A stretch of DNA of 64,000 bases from NCBI GenBank assembly GCA_016744855.1, contig JADGDO010000016.1, forward strand, positions 1 through 64,000. The letters are read 5' to 3'. The position numbers and the translations under genes are program-made. The first letter of the stretch is position 1, and every line of letters starts with the position of its first letter. The notes under the pieces are model-generated. The model searched no databases and had not been told where the DNA came from. It saw only the letters and a program-made list of their open reading frames with translations. This document shows, piece after piece, positions 6,596 to 15,210 of this stretch. The DNA is from Candidatus Fermentibacteraceae bacterium. GTDB taxonomy: Bacteria > Fermentibacterota > Fermentibacteria > Fermentibacterales > JCC-6.

Positions 6596-8098
6596 GTGGA
6601 CAGAAAAGCAGTAATATCTCCACCGGTAATAACAGCTTCAGAAGTTCCAGCCGGTGCATTCATGCTTGCCGGAGGACTTGCTGCAAGAGGCATTCAAGCC
6701 CCCATCCACGACTTGTCACTTGGTTTCTTCAGATGGCTCTTTCTAGAGCACGCACCACAGCAGGGTTATGCAAACTGTACCCCGTCACTTGAATACCTGA
6801 TGTCTCCGGGTACCGATCTCTATGATCCACACAAGCACAGAAGCGTATGTGGTGTACTTCAATCGGTTCTGAAAGTTTACAAAAAAAAATTCCCCGGCTG
6901 GCAACTTTCGCTGATGGACAGCGTTCCTCCGGGAGTTGCCCATTCAACAGCAGGTCTGGTTTCAATGGCTCAAAGCGGATCAACTCCTTTCAGCGAGTAT
7001 TTCAGAAAATGGATAAGAGAAACATCCGGAACCTTTGACCATGCGCTAATTTCTCTGGCATATCTCTCACAACTCCCTGCTGCTGTAGAAATTGCATGGT
7101 TGCTTGAAGAATCTGGCATTAGGGTTACTGTTGGGGGTTCACTCGCAACTGCTCTTCACGATACCGGAACAGGGTTGGAACTTCTAAGAAGCTGTTTCCG
7201 AGAGATAGCTCTGGATGATGGTCGCTCGCTAACAGGAGAAACCGAACCATTTCTTTCAAAGGTGGTCTGGCCGGAATTTGCAAATCACTGGAAGTATCTG
7301 AGTTCAAGACCCATTATCCCGTTCCCTCTTACTACAGGTTGCACCTGGAATAGATGTCTCTTCTGCCCCGATAGAGACAAGCCTTTTTCTGATGTCGCAA
7401 CAGCAAATCTTAAAAATCTTCTTGCAGGTGGGCCAGACAATCCTGTTCTTCACCTTATTGATTCGGAAATACCACCACGTACAATCGCCGGTATGCTTCC
7501 TCTTCTTAAAGGGAAAACCTCAGGTTTTTATGGTTTTGCAAGACCACAGGCAGAATGGCTAAAAAACGATCTCCTTGCTAAAATGTCAGATTCTGGATGC
7601 CTTATGCTTCAGACAGGAGCAGAGAGCGGGAGCAGTGTGATTCTTAAGAAGTTCATGAAAGGCTTCTCACCTGATACCGCTGAAAAGGTGATAGCAGCAA
7701 TTTCAGACACAGGTATGAGAAACTATGTTTATCTGCTGTTCGGTCTTCCCGGTGAGAACAATGAAGACAGAATTCTCACTCTGGAAATGGTCAAAAGGCT
7801 TCAGGGTAAAATTGATTTTATGAACCTTTCAGTTTTCAATCTTCCAGAAAAGTGCGAGCTTACAGACAGAGCAGAGGAATTTGGAATAATTCCGGGAGAA
7901 TATGACAGTGAGGCTTCTGTTCTCCGATTCTACCGACCATTTCAAAGCATCGATGGTTCTGACCCCAGAAGAGAAGCCAGAGAATTTATCAAGAATGTTT
8001 TCAAACAAGATCAAGCTGTTGTTCCAGTTCTTCAATCTACACCGAGATGGTTCCGTGCCGGTCACATGGCCTTAATGAAGAGGACTACTTCCCTTTAA
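6596..8098 (+). CDS. radical SAM protein, CX4CX2C type
   Basis: A 500-residue protein of the B12-binding/radical SAM superfamily. The N-terminal 220 residues resemble a Rossmann-type corrinoid-binding region by layout (FDHALISLAYLSQLPAAVEIAWLLEESGIRVTVGG) but lack the DxHxxG cobalt-ligand motif. The 4Fe-4S ligands are in GCTWNRCLFC (residues about 249-258), spaced CX4CX2C rather than the usual CX3CX2C, as in some COG1032 proteins. QTGAESGS and YVYLLFGLPGE match the later radical SAM strands. The GTG start has GAGG upstream. It stands alone between divergent and convergent genes and its substrate cannot be inferred. Its 3' end overlaps the convergent DUF389 gene by 14 bp. Confidence 0.85.
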   Translation: MDRKAVISPPVITASEVPAGAFMLAGGLAARGIQAPIHDLSLGFFRWLFLEHAPQQGYANCTPSLEYLMSPGTDLYDPHKHRSVCGVLQSVLKVYKKKFPGWQLSLMDSVPPGVAHSTAGLVSMAQSGSTPFSEYFRKWIRETSGTFDHALISLAYLSQLPAAVEIAWLLEESGIRVTVGGSLATALHDTGTGLELLRSCFREIALDDGRSLTGETEPFLSKVVWPEFANHWKYLSSRPIIPFPLTTGCTWNRCLFCPDRDKPFSDVATANLKNLLAGGPDNPVLHLIDSEIPPRTIAGMLPLLKGKTSGFYGFARPQAEWLKNDLLAKMSDSGCLMLQTGAESGSSVILKKFMKGFSPDTAEKVIAAISDTGMRNYVYLLFGLPGENNEDRILTLEMVKRLQGKIDFMNLSVFNLPEKCELTDRAEEFGIIPGEYDSEASVLRFYRPFQSIDGSDPRREAREFIKNVFKQDQAVVPVLQSTPRWFRAGHMALMKRTTSL

Positions 8099-8948
8099 GC
8101 CTGCTGATCTTACGCACAGCAAAAACAATAGCACCGGATAGAATGATACAGGCAAGGTTGAGCGAAAAAAGAGACAACCCTCCCTGCCAACCAGAGTATC
8201 CCCCTCCCCAAAGCAACCCGGCTGTAACTAGTGGAGGCATAAGGGCAACAGCGACCATTACCCCGATAAGAGTTGATGATCCCCCGGTACAAAGGGCAAT
8301 CGCCCCGGCAGCACCTGAAGCAAGAGCCAAAACAATATCGGATGGTCCGGCCTGTATTCGGGAAGTTATCTCAGAGAGAGTGGGATCGACAGTAAGCAGC
8401 ATTCCCAGAATTGCCGAGAAGGCCACCGCAATAGCGCTGCGAACCAGCATTTCCCTGAAAGAGAGGAGCAATAGCTTCCTATCTCCATGAATCAAACTTA
8501 GTGAGAGTCCGACACTGGGACCCAGCAGAGGAGCAATCACCATTGCTCCGATCAGAATGGTCGCACTGTTTCTATACAAGCCTGAAGCGGCAACCACGGC
8601 AGAAAGAAATGTAAGAATCCAGGTGGAAGGAGAAGGACTGGTCATCTCTACAACATCCTGCTTCAATTCATCATAACTTATCATCCCGGAGGAACCCTCA
8701 TCTTCGGGAATCGAAGCCTCCACAGGAAGGCAAACAATTCTGATATCATCAATGGTGTCTGCAAGAGTAGAGCTTAGGGTTCTTGTTACTGTCTCGCTGC
8801 TTGCCGAATCGGTAAGTATATGAAGCTGAGAATGGGTTTCAGAGAGTCGTTCAGTCCACATTGAAGTAATTTTTAGACCACTCACAGAGGACCGCGCCAG
8901 TTCAAGTCTCCCGGTTGGAAGAAATACTTCTATCAGTCTTCCTGCCAT
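8085..8948 (-). CDS. DUF389-family integral membrane protein
   Basis: A 287-residue protein. The cytoplasmic N-terminal third (MAGRLIEVFLPTGRL..., an ACT-like regulatory region in the family) is followed by about five or six membrane segments from residue 110. The family signature is clear in AVVAASGLYRNSATILIGAMVIAPLLGPSVGL (two contiguous family blocks) and VMVAVALMPPLVTAGLLWG. DUF389 proteins are widespread with no established transport or signalling role. It is the last gene of the minus-strand unit 12535-8085 and its start overlaps the SGNH hydrolase stop by 16 bp. Confidence 0.88.
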   Translation of the reverse strand: MAGRLIEVFLPTGRLELARSSVSGLKITSMWTERLSETHSQLHILTDSASSETVTRTLSSTLADTIDDIRIVCLPVEASIPEDEGSSGMISYDELKQDVVEMTSPSPSTWILTFLSAVVAASGLYRNSATILIGAMVIAPLLGPSVGLSLSLIHGDRKLLLLSFREMLVRSAIAVAFSAILGMLLTVDPTLSEITSRIQAGPSDIVLALASGAAGAIALCTGGSSTLIGVMVAVALMPPLVTAGLLWGGGYSGWQGGLSLFSLNLACIILSGAIVFAVRKISRLKGK

Positions 8949-10435
8949 AACATCTCCTCACTTTCAAGATAATTTATGAGGAATTCGGATGCAATGTTCC
9001 CTGTAAAAGCTGCACCTGCTTCTGTCATGTGCATACTGTCATAGAAATAGTCTTGACTGTGAGGAACTTCTGAAGCAAGATCCAATACAGCAACATCTTC
9101 CTGAATACATATCTCAATCAGATCACTGTTTAGCATTTCCAGCATTCGCGAAAATGTTGCAGCTGAAATTGGTCGGTCAGAACCGCCAACCCATTGCTGC
9201 GTTTCGAGGACCCCTCTCCAGTAATCATTGTCTTGATAAAGAAGCGGTTGAGTCATGAAAACAGGAGTGATTCCAAGAACACGGCACTCCTGAATAATCA
9301 GTCGAATTCGCCGCTGGTAATACCCGGGATCTTCCAGCAGTTCATGAATATCCTCTGGGAGAGGAATCTCTTCCTCAGTCATTGCCACTTCATGATAGTA
9401 TGGGTCAACACTCTGACTAATGACAGGCGCACCATCCATATAGACTTTTTTTATTTTGTACAAAGTTTGAAGAACCATGCTGCGGGAGAAGAGGGATTGT
9501 CTTATCCCGGAATCAGGAAGCCTGTCCACTGTGCCTCTACTCCCTCTAAGCAGCGGACCCATGTCATTTACTCCTACAAGAAATAGAGCAATATCGGGTT
9601 TGATAATCGAGAGGACCTCTCGGACAAAAAGAAAATGAGTGTCCGCAGAGTGTCTTGGAATTCCTCCGTTGCCAACCCAGGTCAGGGGATGAATTTCCCG
9701 TAGCCTGTTCTGTATAACACGCGACCAGGTCAGATCATCATCGAGATAGTAGTTTGCAGTTGTGCTGCCTCCCACAGTAACAATAGTCAGGTATTCATCC
9801 CATTGCACGGGAGGGTCTTCTCCACGCAAGCCCCACATATTTGTCGACAGCGTTCCTCCCGGTGTCACTCCGGGAAGGTCCACTTCAAGAGTAACTTTCT
9901 GATACGGCTTCAGACCGAATCTGGGATTAAAAATGCTCCGGGGTAACAAAACATGCAGAGCAAGTTCAGCAATAACAAATGCAATAACCAGAGAAATGAT
10001 CATAAGAACAGTTCCACCGATAGCAGTCTTTCGCTTTGATGGCTCATAGAGAGCTGTTACCAGAATACCAGGGCTTACAGATAGAAGTGCTGCTCCAATA
10101 ACGAAACTCTTTCTCTGAAGAATTGGCACAGGAAAGAGAAACCAGATGACTAAAAACAATACCGGAAGAAGTGTAAGAAGAATCCCCGCAGCAATATCAG
10201 GTATTCGGGATACAACTGGAAACAATCGTTTCTGCACTACACCCGGTATAGTAAACAAAGCTAAAGCGGTTACCAGAGAGAGAAAGAGGACAAGAAGAAC
10301 ACCAGCGACAGAAGGTGACCATCTTCCAAGAATTGTCCCATCTGAACTTTGAGAAGTAAAAAAAACAAAAAATACAAATGCAAGGGCAATGCATACGATT
10401 CCCAGAGTTGTTCTTAGAAATGTTGTGCTACCCAT
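8933..10435 (-). CDS. membrane-anchored SGNH/GDSL-family hydrolase
   Basis: A 500-residue protein with about five membrane segments in the first 170 residues, then a periplasmic SGNH esterase domain. Block I is VTVGGSTT, with the nucleophile in GGST (about residue 222); block II Gly is in VGNGG; block III is GVND; and block V DSMHMTEAG carries the catalytic Asp-x-x-His near the C-terminus. Such proteins deacetylate or deacylate cell-envelope glycans or lipids; the substrate here is unknown. The start overlaps the PIN-PhoH stop as TAATG. Confidence 0.85.
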   Translation of the reverse strand: MGSTTFLRTTLGIVCIALAFVFFVFFTSQSSDGTILGRWSPSVAGVLLVLFLSLVTALALFTIPGVVQKRLFPVVSRIPDIAAGILLTLLPVLFLVIWFLFPVPILQRKSFVIGAALLSVSPGILVTALYEPSKRKTAIGGTVLMIISLVIAFVIAELALHVLLPRSIFNPRFGLKPYQKVTLEVDLPGVTPGGTLSTNMWGLRGEDPPVQWDEYLTIVTVGGSTTANYYLDDDLTWSRVIQNRLREIHPLTWVGNGGIPRHSADTHFLFVREVLSIIKPDIALFLVGVNDMGPLLRGSRGTVDRLPDSGIRQSLFSRSMVLQTLYKIKKVYMDGAPVISQSVDPYYHEVAMTEEEIPLPEDIHELLEDPGYYQRRIRLIIQECRVLGITPVFMTQPLLYQDNDYWRGVLETQQWVGGSDRPISAATFSRMLEMLNSDLIEICIQEDVAVLDLASEVPHSQDYFYDSMHMTEAGAAFTGNIASEFLINYLESEEMLWQED

Positions 10436-11766
10436 TAAAGAATATCACTTGCAAGCTCAGCAAGTTTACTGCGCTCTCCCCTGACAAGGTTGATGTGTGC
10501 ATAAATGCTCTGCCCCTTCATTCTACTGACTAGGTAAGCCAGTCCATTTGATCTGCTGTCAAGGTAGGGTGTATCGATCTGGTAGATGTCACCTGTAAAG
10601 ACAAATTTTGTACCCTCACCGGCTCTTGTAATAATTGTTTTGATCTCATGGGGAGTAAGATTCTGAGCTTCATCAACAATGAAGAAAACCTTGTTGAGAC
10701 TTCTACCTCTAATGTAAGCAAGGGGTGTGATGATGAGCTTTTCAGAATCAACCATATCCTGTACCATTTTGAATTCATTACTCTCTCTTGCAAACTTGTT
10801 TCTTATCACACCCAGGTTATCCCACAGAGGATGCATGTAGGGATCGAGCTTGGATTGAATGTCTCCGGGAAGAAAACCCATATCCCTGTTCGAGAGAGGA
10901 ACTACGGGACGGGCCAGATACAGCTGACGGAACTTCTTCCTGAGTTCAAGGGCAGCGGAGAGAGCAAGAAGAGTTTTTCCGGTTCCAGCTTTTCCAGTAA
11001 GAGTAACTAACTGAACATCCGGGTCAAGAAGTGCATGAAGAGCAAAGGCCTGCTCTGCATTCCTAGGGTCAATTCCGAAAGCACGGCTTTTCTTTACTCG
11101 ATGGAGTTTTTTGTCAGCAGGTGAGTGGTATGCCAGAGCGCTTCTGCTACCATTCCTCAAAATGTAAAATTGGTTTGCTGATGGTTCCTCTTCAAGAAAC
11201 ACCTGTTCCGGGTCTATTGAGCATGTATCCTCGTACAATGCAGTGATGGCTGTCTCGGATACCCCCTCAACCAGAGTGCTCCCTGAGTACAGATCATCTG
11301 GGCAGGCTATTTTATCTGTTATGTAATCCTCTGCAGTCATACCGACAGCAAGAGCCTTCATTCTGAGGTTGATATCTTTAGTAACTAGAACAACACTTTC
11401 ACCGGGAATCTCCTTCTGAACTTCCACTGTAACTGCAAGAATCCTGTGATCCGGAGTGTCTTCCGTAAAAATACCCTCTAGGGCACTAATGCCGTTCATT
11501 GCATGTCTGACAATAACGCGCCCTCTGCCGGCACCGAGTGAGATGCCCTCCGGAGGCATCCCCTCATCAGCAAGTGAATCAAGCTGTCTTATAAAAGATC
11601 TTGCAGAGAAATTGATGGGATCGCTTCCCTTTTTAAATGAATCAAGCTCTTCCAGAACTGTGATGGGAATGACAACATCGTGCTCCTGAAAATGATCCAG
11701 ACACTGATGATCGTGCAGAACAACATTGGTGTCCAGTACAAAGGTGCTTTTCTCTCTCTTAGTCAT
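10435..11766 (-). CDS. PIN domain-PhoH family ATPase (YlaK/PhoH2 type)
   Basis: A 443-residue fusion of an N-terminal PIN nuclease domain (STFVLDTNVVLHD with the first acidic residue, VLEELDSFK, VTKDINLRMKA) and a C-terminal PhoH-like ATPase: Walker A TGKAGTGKTLLAL, Walker B FFIVDEAQN, and the sensor segment FTGDIYQIDTPYLD. Family members act as RNA helicase-nucleases in RNA turnover. The ATG at 11766 was chosen because GAGGG lies four bases upstream, directly after the birA stop; a GTG at 11823 would overlap birA and lacks an SD. Confidence 0.93.
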   Translation of the reverse strand: MTKREKSTFVLDTNVVLHDHQCLDHFQEHDVVIPITVLEELDSFKKGSDPINFSARSFIRQLDSLADEGMPPEGISLGAGRGRVIVRHAMNGISALEGIFTEDTPDHRILAVTVEVQKEIPGESVVLVTKDINLRMKALAVGMTAEDYITDKIACPDDLYSGSTLVEGVSETAITALYEDTCSIDPEQVFLEEEPSANQFYILRNGSRSALAYHSPADKKLHRVKKSRAFGIDPRNAEQAFALHALLDPDVQLVTLTGKAGTGKTLLALSAALELRKKFRQLYLARPVVPLSNRDMGFLPGDIQSKLDPYMHPLWDNLGVIRNKFARESNEFKMVQDMVDSEKLIITPLAYIRGRSLNKVFFIVDEAQNLTPHEIKTIITRAGEGTKFVFTGDIYQIDTPYLDSRSNGLAYLVSRMKGQSIYAHINLVRGERSKLAELASDIL

Positions 11767-11767
11767 A

Positions 11768-12535
11768 TTACCCTCTTTCTTCGGGAACAGTGTTAAGCTC
11801 ACCCGATACAAACCGGGTTTCACCGAGTTCCGTTAAAAGCACAAGGGAACCGTCTGCATCCACTCTAAGGAGAGTACCGTGATATTCCTCTCGACCTCCC
11901 AGCAAAGTTACAGTTTTCCCCTTTTTCCAGAGAATGGAATTTAGTTCATCAATTGTGGAGTCCAATGGATTGTCTTCTCTTCTACTCCATGAAGAATCCA
12001 GCTCGAAAAGCAATTCTCCCAAAAGCTCTTCTGCTTGTGGGGCATCAGAGAACTCAGACCATGCACCCGGTGGAAGAAACTTCCGGTCTGGAATATCGGG
12101 GAATGAGGTTAGGTTTACTCCAATCCCGAGAATAAACCAGCTCTCAGGGAAGGTCCCAGCCTCAGCAATGATTCCTGCAATCTTCTTCCCCTCCACAACA
12201 ACATCGTTAGGCCATTTAACACTGGCCTCGATGCCTCTTCGCTTAAGCAAGCGAGTCAAGACAACAGCCGTAAGAAGAGAAACACAAGGAGCAAGGTTTA
12301 TAGGAGGAGATGGTTTCAGAAGAAAACTTGAGTAAAAACCACCGACTGGAGAAATCCAGGCTCTACCCGTTCTACCACGTCCTGAAGTTTGTGATGATGC
12401 AATGATTACAGTTCTATCCTGAAGCAGAGCCAGCTTTTCTCGCATCAGGAGCTGAGTAGAAGTGACCGTTTGCTCAGCAAAGATAGTCCACTGATTTAGT
12501 TTATATGGTGTTGCCATATGATCAATATAACCCAT
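11768..12535 (-). CDS. birA: biotin--[acetyl-CoA-carboxylase] ligase
   Basis: A 255-residue group I biotin protein ligase that makes biotinyl-AMP and biotinylates the acceptor lysine of carboxylases. The signature GRGRTGRAW (adenylate-binding loop), KWPNDV and the later KIAGIIAE are present, followed by the small C-terminal SH3-like domain (GKTVTLLGGREEYHGTLLRVDADGSLVL). It lacks the N-terminal DNA-binding domain of E. coli BirA, so it should not act as a repressor. Start at 12535 with GGGGA six bases upstream; ATG at 12517 is possible. It is the first gene of a run with the PIN-PhoH, SGNH and DUF389 genes. Confidence 0.95.
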   Translation of the reverse strand: MGYIDHMATPYKLNQWTIFAEQTVTSTQLLMREKLALLQDRTVIIASSQTSGRGRTGRAWISPVGGFYSSFLLKPSPPINLAPCVSLLTAVVLTRLLKRRGIEASVKWPNDVVVEGKKIAGIIAEAGTFPESWFILGIGVNLTSFPDIPDRKFLPPGAWSEFSDAPQAEELLGELLFELDSSWSRREDNPLDSTIDELNSILWKKGKTVTLLGGREEYHGTLLRVDADGSLVLLTELGETRFVSGELNTVPEERG

Positions 12536-12588
12536 ACATATTCCCCGGTCACCGCCGAGAGAGAAGCTGGTGAATGTGACAGAAAAAG

Positions 12589-12617
12589 TTGCCCTGTTGG
12601 GTGGAAATTATTATGAT
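12589..12617 (+). promoter_or_regulatory. promoter of tRNA-Lys
   Basis: TTGCCC (12589-12594), 17-bp spacer, TATGAT (12612-12617), 12 bp before the tRNA. The -10 block ATTATGATACCGC is repeated before the next tRNA. Confidence 0.75.
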
Positions 12618-12628
12618 ACCGCCTCGGT

Positions 12629-12704
12629 GGGCCGCTAGCTCAGTAGGCAGAGCATCTGACTTTTAATCAGAGGGTCGGGGGTTCGATCCCCCCGCGGCTC
12701 ACCA
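12629..12704 (+). tRNA. tRNA-Lys (anticodon TTT)
   Basis: A full cloverleaf of 76 nt with encoded CCA. The acceptor arm GGGCCGC pairs with GCGGCTC (one G-T), the anticodon stem TCTGA/TCAGA encloses the loop CTTTTAA (anticodon TTT), and the T arm GGGGG-TTCGATC-CCCCC is perfect. Confidence 0.97.
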
Positions 12705-12729
12705 GATCGTTTTTCGGGTCAATTCTTTA

Positions 12730-12758
12730 TTGACGGAAACAACCGAAAACATTATGAT
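12730..12758 (+). promoter_or_regulatory. promoter of tRNA-Glu
   Basis: TTGACG (12730-12735), 17-bp spacer, TATGAT (12753-12758), with the same ATTATGATACCGC block as the tRNA-Lys promoter. The two tRNAs can therefore be transcribed independently. Confidence 0.78.
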
Positions 12759-12775
12759 ACCGCTCGCTTCTTTGT

Positions 12776-12850
12776 GGCCCCATCGTCCAATGGTAAGGAC
12801 ACCGGCCTTTCACGCCGGCAATACGGGTTCGATCCCCGTTGGGGTCACCA
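12776..12850 (+). tRNA. tRNA-Glu (anticodon TTC)
   Basis: A 75-nt cloverleaf with encoded CCA. The acceptor arm GGCCCCA pairs with TGGGGTC (one G-T), the anticodon stem CCGGC/GCCGG encloses CTTTCAC (anticodon TTC), and the T loop is TTCGATC. Confidence 0.97.
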
Positions 12851-12884
12851 AGAAGAAATCCCTCAAGGTTGTATATGTCAAGAA

Positions 12885-12908
12885 GCCCTGTTTCAGGGTC
12901 TTTTTTTT
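12885..12908 (+). terminator. rho-independent terminator after tRNA-Glu
   Basis: The stem CCCTG/CAGGG with a TTT loop (12886-12898), extended by a G-T pair, is followed by TC and eight T. Confidence 0.75.
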
Positions 12909-13061
12909 GTTCCAACACTCCAATGACATTTTCTAATGCTTCCCTCAATTGATCCAATTTCTGCTCAGTTGGGAACGTTCCACCTGTGGTAAACGTATCT
13001 TTTTCTCCGTCAACTAATTCTGCTCTTATTCAGGAGATAACTCTGATAGGAGGTTAGTCCA

Positions 13062-13322
13062 GTGAAGTATACAATTACACTGTTTATGCTACTCTTGGGA
13101 ACAGCTGCAGCAGATTCAACAACTGTATTCGAAACCCAGTTCGCAACAATGCCGGATGGATGGTACACCCACGAATGGAATTTCAACGGGCAAACGAGAG
13201 CCTGGATAGACGAGTGGGTCACCAGTGCCGAACCGCCATACAGTTTCTCCGCTACTATGGGCTCGCAGGTACAACCGGGGAAGTTATCACTCCTCGGCTC
13301 ACCGAAGAGAGCATCCGACTGA
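13062..13322 (+). pseudogene. truncated secreted protein (N-terminal fragment)
   Basis: The GTG start has AGGAGG eight bases upstream, and the product begins with a good signal peptide (KYTITLFMLLLGTAAA). The mature part (TVFETQFATMPDGWYTHEWNFNGQTRAW..., SYSFS-like SAEPPYSFSATMGS) looks like the first strand pairs of a carbohydrate-binding or cleaved-adhesin-type beta domain. Near residue 70 the composition changes (QVQPGKLSLLGSPKRASD) and translation stops after 86 residues, much shorter than such domains. A downstream plus-strand frame continues briefly but only as the shadow of the convergent gene. It is therefore probably a decayed gene; a genuine short secreted protein is the alternative. 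Confidence 0.55.
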
Positions 13323-13352
13323 CAGGCAGCCTTATGAGGGGTTTTTGCTATA

Positions 13353-13862
13353 TCAGATGGGGCGCGAAAAGGTGCAACCGGCTGTAATCCTGCGAAATAT
13401 TCCATCGAACCCGTATACCCTGGATTCAATGCACAGAGACATACCGGAGGGTTTTTCAAATACAAGCATATTCAGTCCCAGATAGGGCATGAAACCTCCA
13501 TCCATTGCGGGGTCATAGCCGGGACCGATGCAATCAGCATTATAGATATGGGGAGCTGTTACCCGAATCCGCAAAGCCCCTCCTGCAAGCGCCCTAAGCT
13601 TCCATAATCTGGGAGAGAAGAGACCTGCTCTAAAATTTACGAATGTGAAAGTATACTCTCCATTGGAGAGTAGATTGAAGTCCAAACCAACTTCAGTCCA
13701 CCTTAAAGGCGAAAACATCATTCCCGCATCTAGTCCACCGTATCCGCTGCTGTCTCCCTGGAAATAGTCCATGGAGGCATAGTATCCCACCCTCCCATAG
13801 TATTCAGAAGATTCGGATGGGACTGTGATACCGGCAAGGCAGCAGATCAGAAGTTGTATCAT
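13353..13862 (-). CDS. small exported beta-barrel-like protein
   Basis: A 169-residue product with a short signal peptide (MIQLLICCLAGITVPSES). The mature part has alternating hydrophobic and polar residues with many Tyr, Phe and Gly: YYGRVGYYASMDYF, GLDAGMMFSPLRWTEVGLDFNLL, YTFTFVNFRAGLF, ITAGCTFSRPI at the C-terminus. This fits an eight-stranded outer-membrane barrel or porin-like fold ending in a membrane strand. An SD AAAGGATATGA precedes the ATG. No family is identified; the barrel is inferred from the strand pattern. Confidence 0.7.
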   Translation of the reverse strand: MIQLLICCLAGITVPSESSEYYGRVGYYASMDYFQGDSSGYGGLDAGMMFSPLRWTEVGLDFNLLSNGEYTFTFVNFRAGLFSPRLWKLRALAGGALRIRVTAPHIYNADCIGPGYDPAMDGGFMPYLGLNMLVFEKPSGMSLCIESRVYGFDGIFRRITAGCTFSRPI

Positions 13863-14020
13863 TCATATCCTTTCGAGTCAATCATTCACCATTTCGACAT
13901 GCTTGGTCATCAGGGAGAGATAACCATTGTATCTGAATATCGAATTTACCCATCACTGAACAAGAGAGATGGTCTATGCAGAAGAGCCAAAGGGGTAGGC
14001 AAAATCAACTGCAGGCTGAT

Positions 14021-15208
14021 TTAAATCTGAATCCGCGGTATTTCAGATGGTATCTGAACAAGTACTTCATAATTCAGATACTGTGAAAGTGCGGAAAAGG
14101 AACTCACAGAAATCTCGGTACCTTTTTGGTTACCGATTATCACAACCTCATCACCTTTTCGCGCTTCAGGAATCGTTGTCACATCGGCCATGAGCATGTT
14201 CATGTTCACAACCCCTGAAACTGGAGCGCGTTTACCTCGGACAAGAACATACCCACAGTTACTCAGATCCCTTGAAAATCCGTGAGAGTACCCTATAGGA
14301 ATTGCAGCAAAACAGCTGCTAACAGTTGTTAAACAAGAGTTACCGTAACCAACGAATTTCCCTGGTGCAACAGCATGCAATGACATTATCTGTGTTTTCC
14401 AACTAATCACACGTTTCAACGGAGATGGTATCTTGATCGGTTCATCCCCATCGGGCTTGAGACCATAGTTCAGGAGGTAGTTCATCTTGGTTTCGCTAGT
14501 GGGCCAAAATCCATACATGGCAATGCCCACCCGAACCATGTCCATCCTGGTTTCTGGATAGGTGAGAGTTGCAGCGGAACAAGCGGTATGTCTTATCCCT
14601 GTTGCGATGCCCTGGGATACCAGAAGGTTACACAACTCGTTGTACTTCTCCATCTGTTTCTGAATCCTATAGTAATTGGCTATCGATTCAGCTCCTGCGT
14701 AATGGGTGGCGGTTCCAACAACCTCAATCCTGCCATGAGATTTCTTAATGATTTGAGCCACTTCTTGCAGGTCGTTCTTTGTTAAGCCTGTTCGATGAAA
14801 GCCAGTCTCCAGTTCAAGATGAATATGGGCATTTGCAGCTGTATTCTTCACAGCTTCCGTGGTGGCTTTCAATCTGTCCATTGAAGAGACGTAGAATGAA
14901 ATGCCGTTTTCAATCGCCCAAGGAAGCATTTCATCTGCTATGAAGCCCATAATCATGATCTGGCTATTTTCGTTTTTTACAGCGAGTGTTCTTGCTGCCT
15001 CGTCGGAAGAAAATACTGAAAAATGATTTATACCTACCATCTCGGCCATCGGCACCATCTGCTCAATTCCATGGCCATAAGCGTTTCCCTTGATCACGAA
15101 GGAAAGACGGCAATCACTTCCAATAATGCTTCGTATGAAATCCGCATTAGTCCGAAGATTGCTTAAGTTCAGCTCGATCCTTGAGGAATGGAGGTTGTTA
15201 ATAATCAA
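14021..15208 (-). CDS. alr: alanine racemase-family PLP enzyme
   Basis: A fold-type III PLP enzyme of about 395 residues. FVIKGNAYGHG holds the PLP-binding lysine (family VxKANAYGHG); HLELETGFHRTGL, MVRVGIAMYG and the C-terminal GYGNSC (general-base Tyr region) and VSGVVNMNMLMADVT follow the Alr order. It likely interconverts L- and D-alanine for peptidoglycan, though the catalytic-site segments are less canonical than usual (GNAYGHG, VNMNM for VCMDQ), so another amino acid is possible. The start is taken as TTG at 15208 with AAAGGA eight bases upstream; a TTG at 15235 has a poorly placed SD. It is preceded two bases upstream by the stop of a small ORF. Confidence 0.87.
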   Translation of the reverse strand: MIINNLHSSRIELNLSNLRTNADFIRSIIGSDCRLSFVIKGNAYGHGIEQMVPMAEMVGINHFSVFSSDEAARTLAVKNENSQIMIMGFIADEMLPWAIENGISFYVSSMDRLKATTEAVKNTAANAHIHLELETGFHRTGLTKNDLQEVAQIIKKSHGRIEVVGTATHYAGAESIANYYRIQKQMEKYNELCNLLVSQGIATGIRHTACSAATLTYPETRMDMVRVGIAMYGFWPTSETKMNYLLNYGLKPDGDEPIKIPSPLKRVISWKTQIMSLHAVAPGKFVGYGNSCLTTVSSCFAAIPIGYSHGFSRDLSNCGYVLVRGKRAPVSGVVNMNMLMADVTTIPEARKGDEVVIIGNQKGTEISVSSFSALSQYLNYEVLVQIPSEIPRIQI

Positions 15209-15210
15209 TT

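Noticed and set aside
8085-8098. Frameshift suspicion at the convergent 14-bp overlap
   Set aside because: Both proteins end with family-typical C-termini, so it is a normal tail-to-tail overlap.
12727-12957. Open frame of 76 codons on the minus strand
   Set aside because: It runs antisense through the whole tRNA-Glu gene and its terminator and has no SD; chance frame.
13160-13485. Plus-strand frames continuing the truncated secreted protein
   Set aside because: They lie antisense to the well-supported barrel-like gene 13353-13862 and show no continuation of the domain pattern.
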